From Gemmatimonadetes bacterium T265 (lineage in GTDB: Bacteria; Gemmatimonadota; Gemmatimonadetes; Gemmatimonadales; Gemmatimonadaceae), in contig BPUI01000001.1 of NCBI GenBank assembly GCA_019973575.1, positions 310,001-374,000 on the forward strand: 64,000 nucleotides of DNA, written 5' to 3'. The notes beneath the pieces were generated by a model. The model searched no databases, was not told where the DNA came from, and saw nothing but the letters and a program-made list of their open reading frames with translations. Each line of letters begins with the position of its first letter. The stretch's first letter is position 1. Positions 56,590 to 64,000 of this stretch are shown here, piece by piece. The position numbers were made by a program, and so were the translations under genes.

Positions 56590-57708
56590 TCACGCACCCC
56601 GCGTCACATTGCGCCCCGCGCCGAACGCTGCGTCGGGGGCCCGCGTCCCTACCAAGCGCGCCGACGCGCCCGGACGAGGACGGTCCGCGGGGCTCCGCAC
56701 CCCCAGCCCGCCGGCGTTCAACACGTGCGTGTACAGCATCGTCGTGCGCACGTCCCGGTGCCCCAGCAACGCTTGAACCGTCCGCAGATCGTACCCGTCC
56801 TCGAGCAGGTGCGTCGCGAAACTGTGCCGAAAGGTGTGGCAGCTCGCTCGCTTCCCGACCCCCGCGGCACGGACGGCCGCCGTCACCGCCCGCTGCACCG
56901 CAGACGCGTGCAACGGGAGCCGAAGTCGCCCCCCGTCCGGCGCACGGTACTCGCGCCGCGCCGGGAACACCCGGTACCACGGCCACTCCCCCGCCGCCCG
57001 CGGGTACTTGCGCGCGAGCGCGTGCGGAAGCGGGACCCTCACCCCGCCCGCCACGTCGCGCGCCTGGAGCGCTCGAACCCGGACCAGATGCGCCGCGAGC
57101 CCGGCCGACGCCGCGGCCGGCAGCACCGTCCGACGATCCTTCCCGCCCTTCCCGCCGCGCACCGTGAGCTCGCCGCGCGCGAGATCGACGTCCTGCACGC
57201 GGAGCGACAACGCTTCGGTGAGCCGCAACCCCGCCCCGTACAGCACCGTCCCGACGAGCGCGGACACGCCCGACAGCGCGTCGAGGACGCGCCACACCTC
57301 GGCGCGGCTCAGCACCACCGGCACGTGCGGCCGCGCCTTGGCCCGGACCGCCTGTTCCGCGAGGCCGAGCGGAACGCCCAGCACGTCCCGGTACACGAAC
57401 AGCAGCGCCGCCAGCGCGTGATTCTGCGTACTCGGCGCGACCCGGCCGTCGACCGCGAGGTGCGACAGGAACCGCTCGACGTCGCGTGCGCCGAGCGCGC
57501 GCGGGTGCCGGCCGCGGTGGAAGCGCACGAACCGGCGCACCCACGCGACGTACGACGCCTCGGTCCGCCGGCTGTAGTGCCGGGGCCGGAGCACGCGGCG
57601 CATCTCGTCGACCAGCCACACGGGCGTCGGCGGCCCGCTCGCGTCCGGCGCGGCGCGCGGCGTGTGCCCGACAGGCGGGGCGGGCGGGCACGGGACGGGG
57701 TCGGACAT
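56590..57708 (-). CDS. intI: Integron-type tyrosine recombinase (IntI family)
   Basis: A 372-residue integrase. Catalytic residues: Arg162 ([14 protein letters not shown]), Lys187/Lys190 (GGKGGKDRR), His291-x-x-Arg294 ([13 protein letters not shown]), His317 (LLGHRDV) and Tyr326 (TTMLYTHVL). The segment [25 protein letters not shown] (about 226-250) matches the extra I2-helix insert found only in integron integrases (IntI1 reads LERKYPRAGHSWPWFWVF). [16 protein letters not shown] ends the fold as in IntI1. No cassette array with clear attC sites is seen on either side. ATG 57708 is chosen; a GTG at 57729 is in frame. GTTAGGC lies three bases before the ATG on the coding strand. Confidence 0.88.
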   Translation of the reverse strand: MSDPVPCPPAPPVGHTPRAAPDASGPPTPVWLVDEMRRVLRPRHYSRRTEASYVAWVRRFVRFHRGRHPRALGARDVERFLSHLAVDGRVAPSTQNHALAALLFVYRDVLGVPLGLAEQAVRAKARPHVPVVLSRAEVWRVLDALSGVSALVGTVLYGAGLRLTEALSLRVQDVDLARGELTVRGGKGGKDRRTVLPAAASAGLAAHLVRVRALQARDVAGGVRVPLPHALARKYPRAAGEWPWYRVFPARREYRAPDGGRLRLPLHASAVQRAVTAAVRAAGVGKRASCHTFRHSFATHLLEDGYDLRTVQALLGHRDVRTTMLYTHVLNAGGLGVRSPADRPRPGASARLVGTRAPDAAFGAGRNVTRGA

Positions 57709-57745
57709 GCGCCTAACGTACGGCGGCACCCCGACGCCGCCGCAC

Positions 57746-57772
57746 CAAAACGTCGCCGACTGCGTCGTTTTG
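57746..57772 (-). terminator. A-/T-flanked hairpin between ppk and intI
   Basis: CAAAACG-N-CGC, loop of five, GCG-N-CGTTTTG: an 11-bp stem with one mismatch and A/T-tracts at its ends, unusual in this GC-rich region. It lies about 67 bases after the ppk stop and 38 bases before the intI ATG. It fits a terminator for ppk, but part of an attI region cannot be excluded. Confidence 0.45.
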
Positions 57773-57838
57773 TCGCACGGGCGGCGGGCGGGCCGCCGGG
57801 CTAACGCCGCCCGGCGAGCGCGGGCCGCCCGGCGCCCG

Positions 57839-60058
57839 TCAGCCGCCCGCCGGCTGCCCCGCAGCCGACGACGCCGGGAGCGGGGCGGCGGGCGGCGCCT
57901 CCGCGGCCTCGTGCGCCTGCCCCCACGGGTCGCGCAACAGGATCGCGTGCGTCGCCCGCTCCGCCTCGCCGGGCGCGGGGTGCCGCTGCACCCACGACCC
58001 GTCCGGCCGCAGCTCCCACGCCTGCCGGTTGTCGGCGAGGCACGTGTCGAGCAACGCCCGCAGCGGCTCGTGCAGCCCCGGGTCCTGCACCGGCGTGATC
58101 ACCTCCACGCGCCGGTCGAAGTTGCGCGGCATCCAGTCGGCGGAGCCGAGGTAGTACTCGGGGCGCCCGTCGTTCTGGAAGAACCAGACGCGCGAGTGCT
58201 CGAGAAAACGCCCGATGATCGAGAGCACCCGGATCCGGTCGCTCACCCCCGGCACGCCCGGCCGGATGCAGCACGTCCCGCGCACGATGAGGTCGACGTC
58301 GACCCCGGCCTGCGAGGCGCGGTAGAGCGCGTCGATCGTCTCCGGGTCGACGAGCGCGTTCATCTTCGCGATGATGCGCGCCGGGCGCCCCGCCCGCGCG
58401 TGCGCCGCCTCGCGCTCCAGCATCGCGATCACGCGCGGGCGCAAGTTCGCGGGCGCGACGAGGAGCTTCCGGTACAGCCGCTGCCGCGAGTACCCGGTGA
58501 GCGTGTTGAACAGGTCCGACACGTCCGCCCCGATCGACGGGGTCGCGGTGAACAGCCCGAGGTCGGTGTAGAGGCGCGCCGTCTTCGTGTTGTAATTCCC
58601 CGTGCCGATGTGCACGTACCGGCGGATCGCGCCGTCCGGGTCGCGGCGGATCACGAGCGCCGTCTTGCAGTGCGTCTTGAGCCCCGGCACGCCGTACGCC
58701 ACGTGCACGCCGTCGCGCTCCAGCGTGCGCGCCCAGTTGATGTTGTTCGCCTCGTCGAACCGCGCCTGCAACTCGACGAGCACGGCGACCTGCTTCCCCG
58801 CCTCCGCCGCCTCGGCGAGCGCCTCGACGATCGCCGTGTCGCCAGACGTCCGGTACAACGTGCACTTAATGGCGAGCACGTTCGGGTCGGCCGCCGCGTC
58901 CTCCAGGAACCGCTCCACCGTCGCGTCGAACGAGTGGAAGGGGTGGTGCACGAGGAGGTCGCGCTCGCGAATGACGTCGAAGAACGTGCGCGGCGGCCCG
59001 GCCGCGATGCCCGGCGCGGCCGGCGCCGCGCGACGCCCGATCTCGCGCAACGCGCCCGGCACGAGCGGCTGGAACGGCGCGTCCTTCAGCCCGGGCAGGT
59101 CGAGACCGGCCAGCGCCATCAGGTCGCCTAACTCCAGCAGCCGCCCGCTCTCGTCGACGTCGGCGTCGGTGAGCGCGCTCACGTTCTGCGTCTCGACGTC
59201 GTTGAGCTCCTCGAGGATGAGCGTGCGCAACGCGGCCGGCATCCCCGCCTGCACCTCCACCCGCACGACCTCGCCGAAGCGCCGCCGGGCGACCTGCCGC
59301 TCGACGATGTCGAGCAAGTCCTCCACCTGGTCGATCTGACCGAGGTCGAGGTCGCTGTAACGCGTGATCCGGAACGCGAACCAGCGCAACACCTCCATCC
59401 CCGGAAAGAGCGCCGTCAGGTTCGCGCCGATCACCTCCTCGAGCGGTACGAAGCGGTACGGTCGTTCCACGTCCCCCGTCGGCACCCAGCGCGGCAGCGA
59501 GCGCGGCACCTTCACGCGCGCGAACCGCTCCGCCCCCGTATCCGGGTCCCGCAGCTCGACCGCGAGCGACAGCGACAGGTTCGAGATGTACGGAAAGCGG
59601 TGCCCCGGGTCGAGCGCGAGCGGCGTGAGCACCGGGAACGCCTGCGCCTCGAAGAACTCGTCGACGCGCATCCACTCGTTCGGCGTCAGGTCCGCCATCC
59701 GCACGAGCTCCACCCCGTGCTCGGCCAGCGCGGGCAGCAGCGCCTCGTTCAGACACCGCTCCCGCGCGGCGAGCAGCGTGCGCACCCGCGCCCGAATCGC
59801 CGCCAACTGCTCGGCCGGCGTGAGGCCGTCGGGCCGGTACTGCTGCGCGCCCACCGCGACCTTGCGGCGGACCCCGGCCACCCGGACCATGTAGAACTCG
59901 TCCAGGTTGGTGCTGAAGATCGCGAGGAACTTGACGCGCTCGAGCAGCGGCACCCGCGCGTCCTCGGCCTCGTGCAGGACGCGGGCGTTGAACTCGAGCC
60001 AGCTGAGCTCGCGGTTGATGAAGAGGGCCGTGGGCGGCAGCCGCGGTGGGGCGGTCAT
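57839..60058 (-). CDS. ppk1: Polyphosphate kinase 1
   Basis: It makes polyphosphate from ATP. It has 739 residues. [50 protein letters not shown] is the N-terminal hallmark. [19 protein letters not shown] and the PLD-like C-terminal halves follow, with the phosphorylated His483 in [22 protein letters not shown], the second conserved His-rich region [10 protein letters not shown] and [14 protein letters not shown]. An Ala/Pro-rich ~25-residue tail ends the protein. Start ATG 60058. Together with ppx it sets polyphosphate levels. Confidence 0.95.
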   Translation of the reverse strand: MTAPPRLPPTALFINRELSWLEFNARVLHEAEDARVPLLERVKFLAIFSTNLDEFYMVRVAGVRRKVAVGAQQYRPDGLTPAEQLAAIRARVRTLLAARERCLNEALLPALAEHGVELVRMADLTPNEWMRVDEFFEAQAFPVLTPLALDPGHRFPYISNLSLSLAVELRDPDTGAERFARVKVPRSLPRWVPTGDVERPYRFVPLEEVIGANLTALFPGMEVLRWFAFRITRYSDLDLGQIDQVEDLLDIVERQVARRRFGEVVRVEVQAGMPAALRTLILEELNDVETQNVSALTDADVDESGRLLELGDLMALAGLDLPGLKDAPFQPLVPGALREIGRRAAPAAPGIAAGPPRTFFDVIRERDLLVHHPFHSFDATVERFLEDAAADPNVLAIKCTLYRTSGDTAIVEALAEAAEAGKQVAVLVELQARFDEANNINWARTLERDGVHVAYGVPGLKTHCKTALVIRRDPDGAIRRYVHIGTGNYNTKTARLYTDLGLFTATPSIGADVSDLFNTLTGYSRQRLYRKLLVAPANLRPRVIAMLEREAAHARAGRPARIIAKMNALVDPETIDALYRASQAGVDVDLIVRGTCCIRPGVPGVSDRIRVLSIIGRFLEHSRVWFFQNDGRPEYYLGSADWMPRNFDRRVEVITPVQDPGLHEPLRALLDTCLADNRQAWELRPDGSWVQRHPAPGEAERATHAILLRDPWGQAHEAAEAPPAAPLPASSAAGQPAGG

Positions 60059-60148
60059 GCCGAAATCATAATGCGCGCCCCCGGCGGCCCCTACCGCGGC
60101 CGCACAGTGTTACAAAGGACCCGCCCTACGGAGGCCCCCCCAACGCCG

Positions 60149-61204
60149 TCAGCCGTTCGCGGCCGGCACGAGCGCGCGCAGCACGAGGTAGCTGAGCCCG
60201 GCCATGAGCCCCGCGGCGGGGATCGTCAGGACCCACGCCCAGACGATCCGCCCCGCAATCCCCCAGCGCACCGCGCTCAGCCGGTTGGTCGCGCCGACGC
60301 CGACGATCGACCCGGTGATCGTGTGCGTCGTGCTGACGGGGATCCCAAAGTGTGAGGCGAGCAGGATCACGAGCCCGCCGCCCGTCTCGGCGCAAAAGCC
60401 GCCCACGGGCCGCAGCCGCGTGATCCGCGAACCCATCGTGTGCACGATGCGCCAGCCGCCGAACAGGGTACCCAGCGCGATCATCGAGATCGCCGCGACC
60501 TCGACCCAGAGCGGCGGGACGACGTCGGCGCGCGTGAGGTACAGGTGACGCAGCACCCCCGTCTCGCCCGCGAACGCCGCCTGCGCCTGACGCGAGGCGA
60601 GCAGCCCGACGATCACCCCCATCGTCTTCTGCGCGTCGTTGCCGCCGTGCGCGAGCGAGAGGAGCCCCGACGAGAGCAGCTGCCCGCGCCGGAACACGCG
60701 GTCCACCTTCCGCGGCGTCGCGCGGCGGAAGAGGTTGAGGACCAACACCATGAGCGCGAAGCCCATGAAGGCGCCGAGCATCGGCGAGAGGGCGATCGCG
60801 GAGAGCGTCTCGACCCACTTGCGGCCGAAGGTGATCCCGGACGCGCCGGCCTTGGCGAGCGCGGCGCCGGCGAGGCCGCCGATGAGCGCGTGCGAGGAGC
60901 TCGACGGGATCCCGTAGTACCAGGTGACCAGGTTCCAGACGATCGCGCCTAACAGGGCGGCGAAGATCAGGTTCGGGTCGACGATGTCGCCGCGCACGAA
61001 GCCGGTCGCGACGGCCTTCGCGACCGCCGCCCCGCCGACGAACAGCGCGGCGAAGTTGAACAGCGCGGCCCACAGCACGGCCCGGAACGGCGTGAGCACG
61101 CGCGTCCCGACGATCGTGGCGATCGAGTTCGCCGAGTCGTGGAAGCCGTTGATGAAGTCGAACGCGAACGCGATCAGGACGATCGCCAGGATGTACGTGA
61201 CCAC
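60149..61204 (-). CDS. pit: PiT-family inorganic phosphate transporter
   Basis: A low-affinity phosphate:H+ (metal phosphate) symporter of the inner membrane. It has 351 residues with about 10 hydrophobic segments. Both PiT signatures are clear: FDFINGFHDSANSIATIV near the start and SLAHGGNDAQKTMGVI near the middle. Two internal repeats (SSSHALIGG and VSTTHTITGSIVGVG) are typical. GTG 61204 is taken as start because the first helix begins immediately. It lies 71 bases after its DUF47 partner, the usual order. Confidence 0.93.
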   Translation of the reverse strand: MVTYILAIVLIAFAFDFINGFHDSANSIATIVGTRVLTPFRAVLWAALFNFAALFVGGAAVAKAVATGFVRGDIVDPNLIFAALLGAIVWNLVTWYYGIPSSSSHALIGGLAGAALAKAGASGITFGRKWVETLSAIALSPMLGAFMGFALMVLVLNLFRRATPRKVDRVFRRGQLLSSGLLSLAHGGNDAQKTMGVIVGLLASRQAQAAFAGETGVLRHLYLTRADVVPPLWVEVAAISMIALGTLFGGWRIVHTMGSRITRLRPVGGFCAETGGGLVILLASHFGIPVSTTHTITGSIVGVGATNRLSAVRWGIAGRIVWAWVLTIPAAGLMAGLSYLVLRALVPAANG

Positions 61205-61275
61205 GTCGGGAGTGCGAGAGGACCGGACCCTGCGGCGGACGGGATCTGCGGCGGCGGGACGGCCCGACGGGTCGG

Positions 61276-61896
61276 CTAGGAGTTCTTCAGCGCGATGCTC
61301 TCGAGCACGTTCGAGACGTCCTCGCACTCGTCAATCGCGTCCTCGAGCTTGTCGTAGAGCTCCTTCCACTTGATGACTTCGAGCGGGTCGGGGTGGCCGG
61401 CCTCGGCGTCGAAGAGGTCGCCGACGGCGCGCTGGTAGATCGCGTCGCCCTCCTCCTCGAGCTTCTTGATCTGCTGGCCGCGCGCGGTCACCTCGGAGGG
61501 GCGGCGCATGCTCGCCACCTGCTCCTCGATCACCGCGCCCGCGCGCACGAGCACGTCGGCGAGCGCGAGCGCCGGCGGGCGCGCCTCGGTGATGCGGAAC
61601 ATGACCGCGCGCCGCGCCGTGCCGTCCATGAGGTCGACGACGTTGTCGAGCCGGTTGGCGAGCAGGTGGATGTCCTCGCGGTCGATCGGCGTCACGAAGC
61701 TCGCGTCGATGCGCTTGTTGACCTGCAGGACGAGCCCGTCCGCCTCGTGCTCGACACTCTTCATCTGCCCCTCCAACTCGCGGAGGCGCGCGGGCTCGCT
61801 AAACAGCTGATGCAGCAGCCGGCCCGACGTCGTGATGCGGCGGGCCAACTCGGCGAACAGCTCGAAGAAGTGCTCGTCCCGCGGGATCAGGCGCAC
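61276..61896 (-). CDS. DUF47 (PhoU-like) phosphate transport accessory protein
   Basis: A 206-residue all-helical protein of the DUF47/TIGR00153 family, which is regularly encoded just upstream of PiT transporters. LIPRDEHFFELFAELA, QMKSVEHEADGLVLQVNKRIDASFVTPIDREDIHLLANRLDNVVDLMD and KWKELYDKLEDAIDECEDVSNVLESIALKNS are family hallmarks; acidic E/D clusters bind metal as in PhoU. It probably gates or regulates the transporter. Start GTG 61896. Confidence 0.92.
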   Translation of the reverse strand: MRLIPRDEHFFELFAELARRITTSGRLLHQLFSEPARLRELEGQMKSVEHEADGLVLQVNKRIDASFVTPIDREDIHLLANRLDNVVDLMDGTARRAVMFRITEARPPALALADVLVRAGAVIEEQVASMRRPSEVTARGQQIKKLEEEGDAIYQRAVGDLFDAEAGHPDPLEVIKWKELYDKLEDAIDECEDVSNVLESIALKNS

Positions 61897-61975
61897 GATG
61901 AAGGGGGCGACGTGGAGGCGGGGCGGTGACGGTGGCGCGCCCCCGCGCGGTCGGCAAATTACACGCCTCGGCCCG

Positions 61976-62761
61976 TCAGGCCGTGGGGTCCCACACGGCG
62001 CGCGCGTCCCCGGCCGTCACGCGGCGCGCCACGCGCCCGCGGTCCTCGAACACCCGGACGAGCAGGAATCCGGCGACGAACCCGCCGATGTGCGCCCACA
62101 CGGCGACCCCCGCCGACGCGTCGGGGCGCAGCGTGTTGAGCGAGGCGAGCCCGGTCAGCGCCTGCCCGCCGAACCAGAAGATCAGGTACGCCCACGCGGG
62201 CACGTGGAAGAGGAAGAAGGGCGGGAAGAACGTGCGCACCCGCACGCGCGGGTAGAGCACGAGGTAGCCGCCGAGGATCCCGGAGATCGCGCCCGACGCG
62301 CCGACCGTGGGCACCGGACTCGCACTCTCGACGAGCACGTGCGTGGCCGCGGCCGCGAGCCCGCACAGCAGATAGAAGGCGAGGAACCGCCCGCGCCCCA
62401 TCGAGTCCTCGACGTTGTTCCCGAACACCCAGAGGTAGAGGCAGTTGCCGAGCAGGTGCGTCCACCCGCCGTGGAGGAACATCGAGGTCAGCGGGGTGAG
62501 GACGTTCCGCGCGTCGTTGTCGACCTGGCAGACCAGGCCGGGCGCCATCGGCACTTGGAGGCCGAGCGGCGCGCGGTGCGTGAGCTCGCCGGGCACCATC
62601 CCCCAGTCGCACACGCTCGCGATCAGCTTGTACGGGCCGTTGGGTCCGACGTACCCGCCCCCGCCCTGCACGAAGACGAAAACGACGAGCAGGGTGATGA
62701 GCAGGGCGTAGGTGACGACCGGCGTGCGGAGCGTCGGGTTGTCGTCGCTGATCGGGAACAT
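61976..62761 (-). CDS. Rhomboid family intramembrane serine protease
   Basis: A 261-residue membrane protease. TMs are visible at 17-33, 97-115, 125-145, 154-172, 183-205 and 217-238. The dyad is Ser156 in [12 protein letters not shown] and His224 in [10 protein letters not shown]; Asn106 ([13 protein letters not shown]) forms the oxyanion hole. A large loop with three Cys sits between TM1 and TM2. The substrate is unknown. Start ATG 62761. Divergent from dnaK across 229 bases. Confidence 0.93.
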   Translation of the reverse strand: MFPISDDNPTLRTPVVTYALLITLLVVFVFVQGGGGYVGPNGPYKLIASVCDWGMVPGELTHRAPLGLQVPMAPGLVCQVDNDARNVLTPLTSMFLHGGWTHLLGNCLYLWVFGNNVEDSMGRGRFLAFYLLCGLAAAATHVLVESASPVPTVGASGAISGILGGYLVLYPRVRVRTFFPPFFLFHVPAWAYLIFWFGGQALTGLASLNTLRPDASAGVAVWAHIGGFVAGFLLVRVFEDRGRVARRVTAGDARAVWDPTA

Positions 62762-62990
62762 GGGCGGGAAGAAGAACCGGGCGCGCGGGCGGCGCCTTCG
62801 CCGCCCTCTGCCAGAACGGGGCCGGGCGTGTCACGGTGTCAGCCGAACCCGCCGCGGACGACCGTCGATCCTGCCGCCGCGGCAGCGAATCCGGGTCCCG
62901 TGCTTGCCACACCGAGGGCTGTCAGCGCGCGAGCAGGACGGCGCGCCGCGCACGATCCCGCACCACCTCACCTCACCACCACACAACCTC

Positions 62991-64000
62991 ATGGCAGACA
63001 AGGTCATCGGCATCGACCTCGGCACGACCAACTCGGTCGTTGCGGTCCTCGAGGGAGGCGACCCGGTCGTCATCCCGAACGCCGAGGGAGGCCGTACGAC
63101 GCCGTCGGTCGTCGCCTTCACCAAGGACGGCGAGCGCCTGGTCGGGCAGATCGCCAAGCGTCAGGCCGTCACCAACCCGCAGAACACGATCTTCTCCATC
63201 AAGCGCTTCATGGGGCGCAAGGTGGGCGAAGTGCAGGAAGAGGCGAAGCGCGTCCCCTACAAGATCGTCCCGGGGACCAACGACCTCGCCGCCGTCGAGA
63301 TCCAGGGCAAGCGCTACACGCCGCCCGAGATCTCCGCGATGATTCTCCAGAAGATGAAGCAGACCGCGGAAGACTACCTCGGCCACTCGGTGTCCAAGGC
63401 GGTCGTGACCGTGCCGGCCTACTTCAACGACTCGCAGCGCCAGGCCACCAAGGACGCGGGCAAGATCGCGGGCCTCGACGTGCTCCGCATCGTCAACGAG
63501 CCCACGGCGGCCGCGCTCGCCTACGGCCTCGACAAGAAGAAGGAAGAGACGATCGCCGTCTTCGACCTCGGCGGCGGCACGTACGACATCTCGGTGCTCG
63601 AGCTCTCCGAGGGCGTCTTCGAGGTCAAGTCGACCAACGGTGATACGCACCTGGGCGGCGACGACTTCGACCAGCGCGTCATCGACTGGCTCGTGGCGGA
63701 GTTCAAGCGCGACCAGGGCATCGACCTCTCGAAGGACCCGATGGCGCTCCAGCGCCTGAAGGAGGCCGGCGAGAAGGCCAAGATGGAGCTGTCGAGCACG
63801 CAGTCGACCGACATCAACCTGCCGTTCATCACGGCGGACGCGTCGGGCCCGAAGCACCTCAACTACCAGCTCTCGCGCGCCAAGTTCGAGCAGCTCGTCG
63901 ACGACCTCGTGCAGCGCACGATCCCGCCGATGGAGCAGGCGCTCAAGGACGCGGGCCTCGGCCCCGACAAGATCGACGAGGTCATCCTCGTCGGGGGCTC
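62991..64000 (+). CDS. dnaK: Chaperone DnaK (Hsp70), C-terminal part beyond window
   Basis: [43 protein letters not shown] begins a standard bacterial Hsp70. [29 protein letters not shown] and the last residues VILVGGS are ATPase-domain motifs. About 336 codons are visible and the gene is open at the end. ATG 62991. I saw no CIRCE element in the 229-base upstream gap. Heat-shock regulation is likely by family knowledge only. Confidence 0.98.
   Translation, partial: MADKVIGIDLGTTNSVVAVLEGGDPVVIPNAEGGRTTPSVVAFTKDGERLVGQIAKRQAVTNPQNTIFSIKRFMGRKVGEVQEEAKRVPYKIVPGTNDLAAVEIQGKRYTPPEISAMILQKMKQTAEDYLGHSVSKAVVTVPAYFNDSQRQATKDAGKIAGLDVLRIVNEPTAAALAYGLDKKKEETIAVFDLGGGTYDISVLELSEGVFEVKSTNGDTHLGGDDFDQRVIDWLVAEFKRDQGIDLSKDPMALQRLKEAGEKAKMELSSTQSTDINLPFITADASGPKHLNYQLSRAKFEQLVDDLVQRTIPPMEQALKDAGLGPDKIDEVILVGG

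Noticed and set aside
55032-57167. A 711-codon frame as a full IS110 transposase
   Set aside because: Homology stops near residue 295 of the frame; the rest is Arg/Pro-rich shadow of DUF433 and integrase genes on the other strand.
56337-57838. An attC cassette array around the integrase gene
   Set aside because: Single GTTAGGC words occur, but no paired core sites with an imperfect hairpin between them were found.
62762-62990. CIRCE or similar heat-shock operator upstream of dnaK
   Set aside because: No TTAGCACTC-type inverted repeat is present in the gap.

Overview
The window is very GC-rich bacterial chromosome with densely packed genes, many GTG starts, and stop/start overlaps of the GTGA, TAATG or TGATG type. 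No rRNA, tRNA or CRISPR array was seen. The gene families (a GlgE-type alpha-glucan cluster, HerA-like ATPase, integron-type integrase, soil-bacterial palindromic repeats) and base composition suggest a free-living Gemmatimonadota-like soil or water bacterium. This is inference from gene content; no marker gene was compared.

Layout. 1-9.4 kb: sbcC (cut by the window edge) and sbcD, an FMN reductase, a STE24-like protease, a phospholipase D/cardiolipin-synthase enzyme, a YbaL-type K+/H+ antiporter and a secreted protein of unknown function. 9.4-30.3 kb: a minus-strand alpha-glucan/trehalose region. glgE, treS, mak, glgX, glgB and malQ run together; then come a higBA toxin-antitoxin pair and a membrane-protein gene broken by an in-frame stop, then treY, glgP and a HerA-like ATPase gene. 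Together these can interconvert trehalose, maltose-1-phosphate, branched glucan and malto-oligosaccharides. glgA, glgC and treZ are not in the window.

30.4-36.8 kb: an OmpA-like lipoprotein, the conserved operon ffh-rpsP-rimM-trmD-rplS-rnhB, and a vapBC-like pair. 36.8-47.5 kb: the remnant of a DNA methyltransferase gene, an Old Yellow Enzyme divergent from an HxlR regulator with candidate operators, lon, a DUF445 protein, a HExxH lipoprotein, a prepilin peptidase, a SpoU-family RNA methyltransferase and an M48 lipoprotein. 47.6-54.9 kb: punA-ada, udk, phoB-phoR and a Ppx/GppA-HD protein. 54.9-57.8 kb: an accessory island with an IS110 remnant, a damaged DUF5615/DUF433 toxin-antitoxin pair and an integron-type integrase. 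57.8-64 kb: ppk1, a PiT phosphate transporter with its DUF47 partner, a rhomboid protease and the start of dnaK. The island thus lies between phoB-phoR-ppx and ppk-pit within a phosphate and polyphosphate neighbourhood.

The most striking unexplained signal is the heptamer GTTAGGC/GCCTAAC, present about 50 times. In genes it is mostly the rare Leu codon TTA followed by GGC, but it also forms stop codons and occurs between genes. It matches the integron core-site consensus GTTRRRY, and an integron-type integrase is encoded in the same window.
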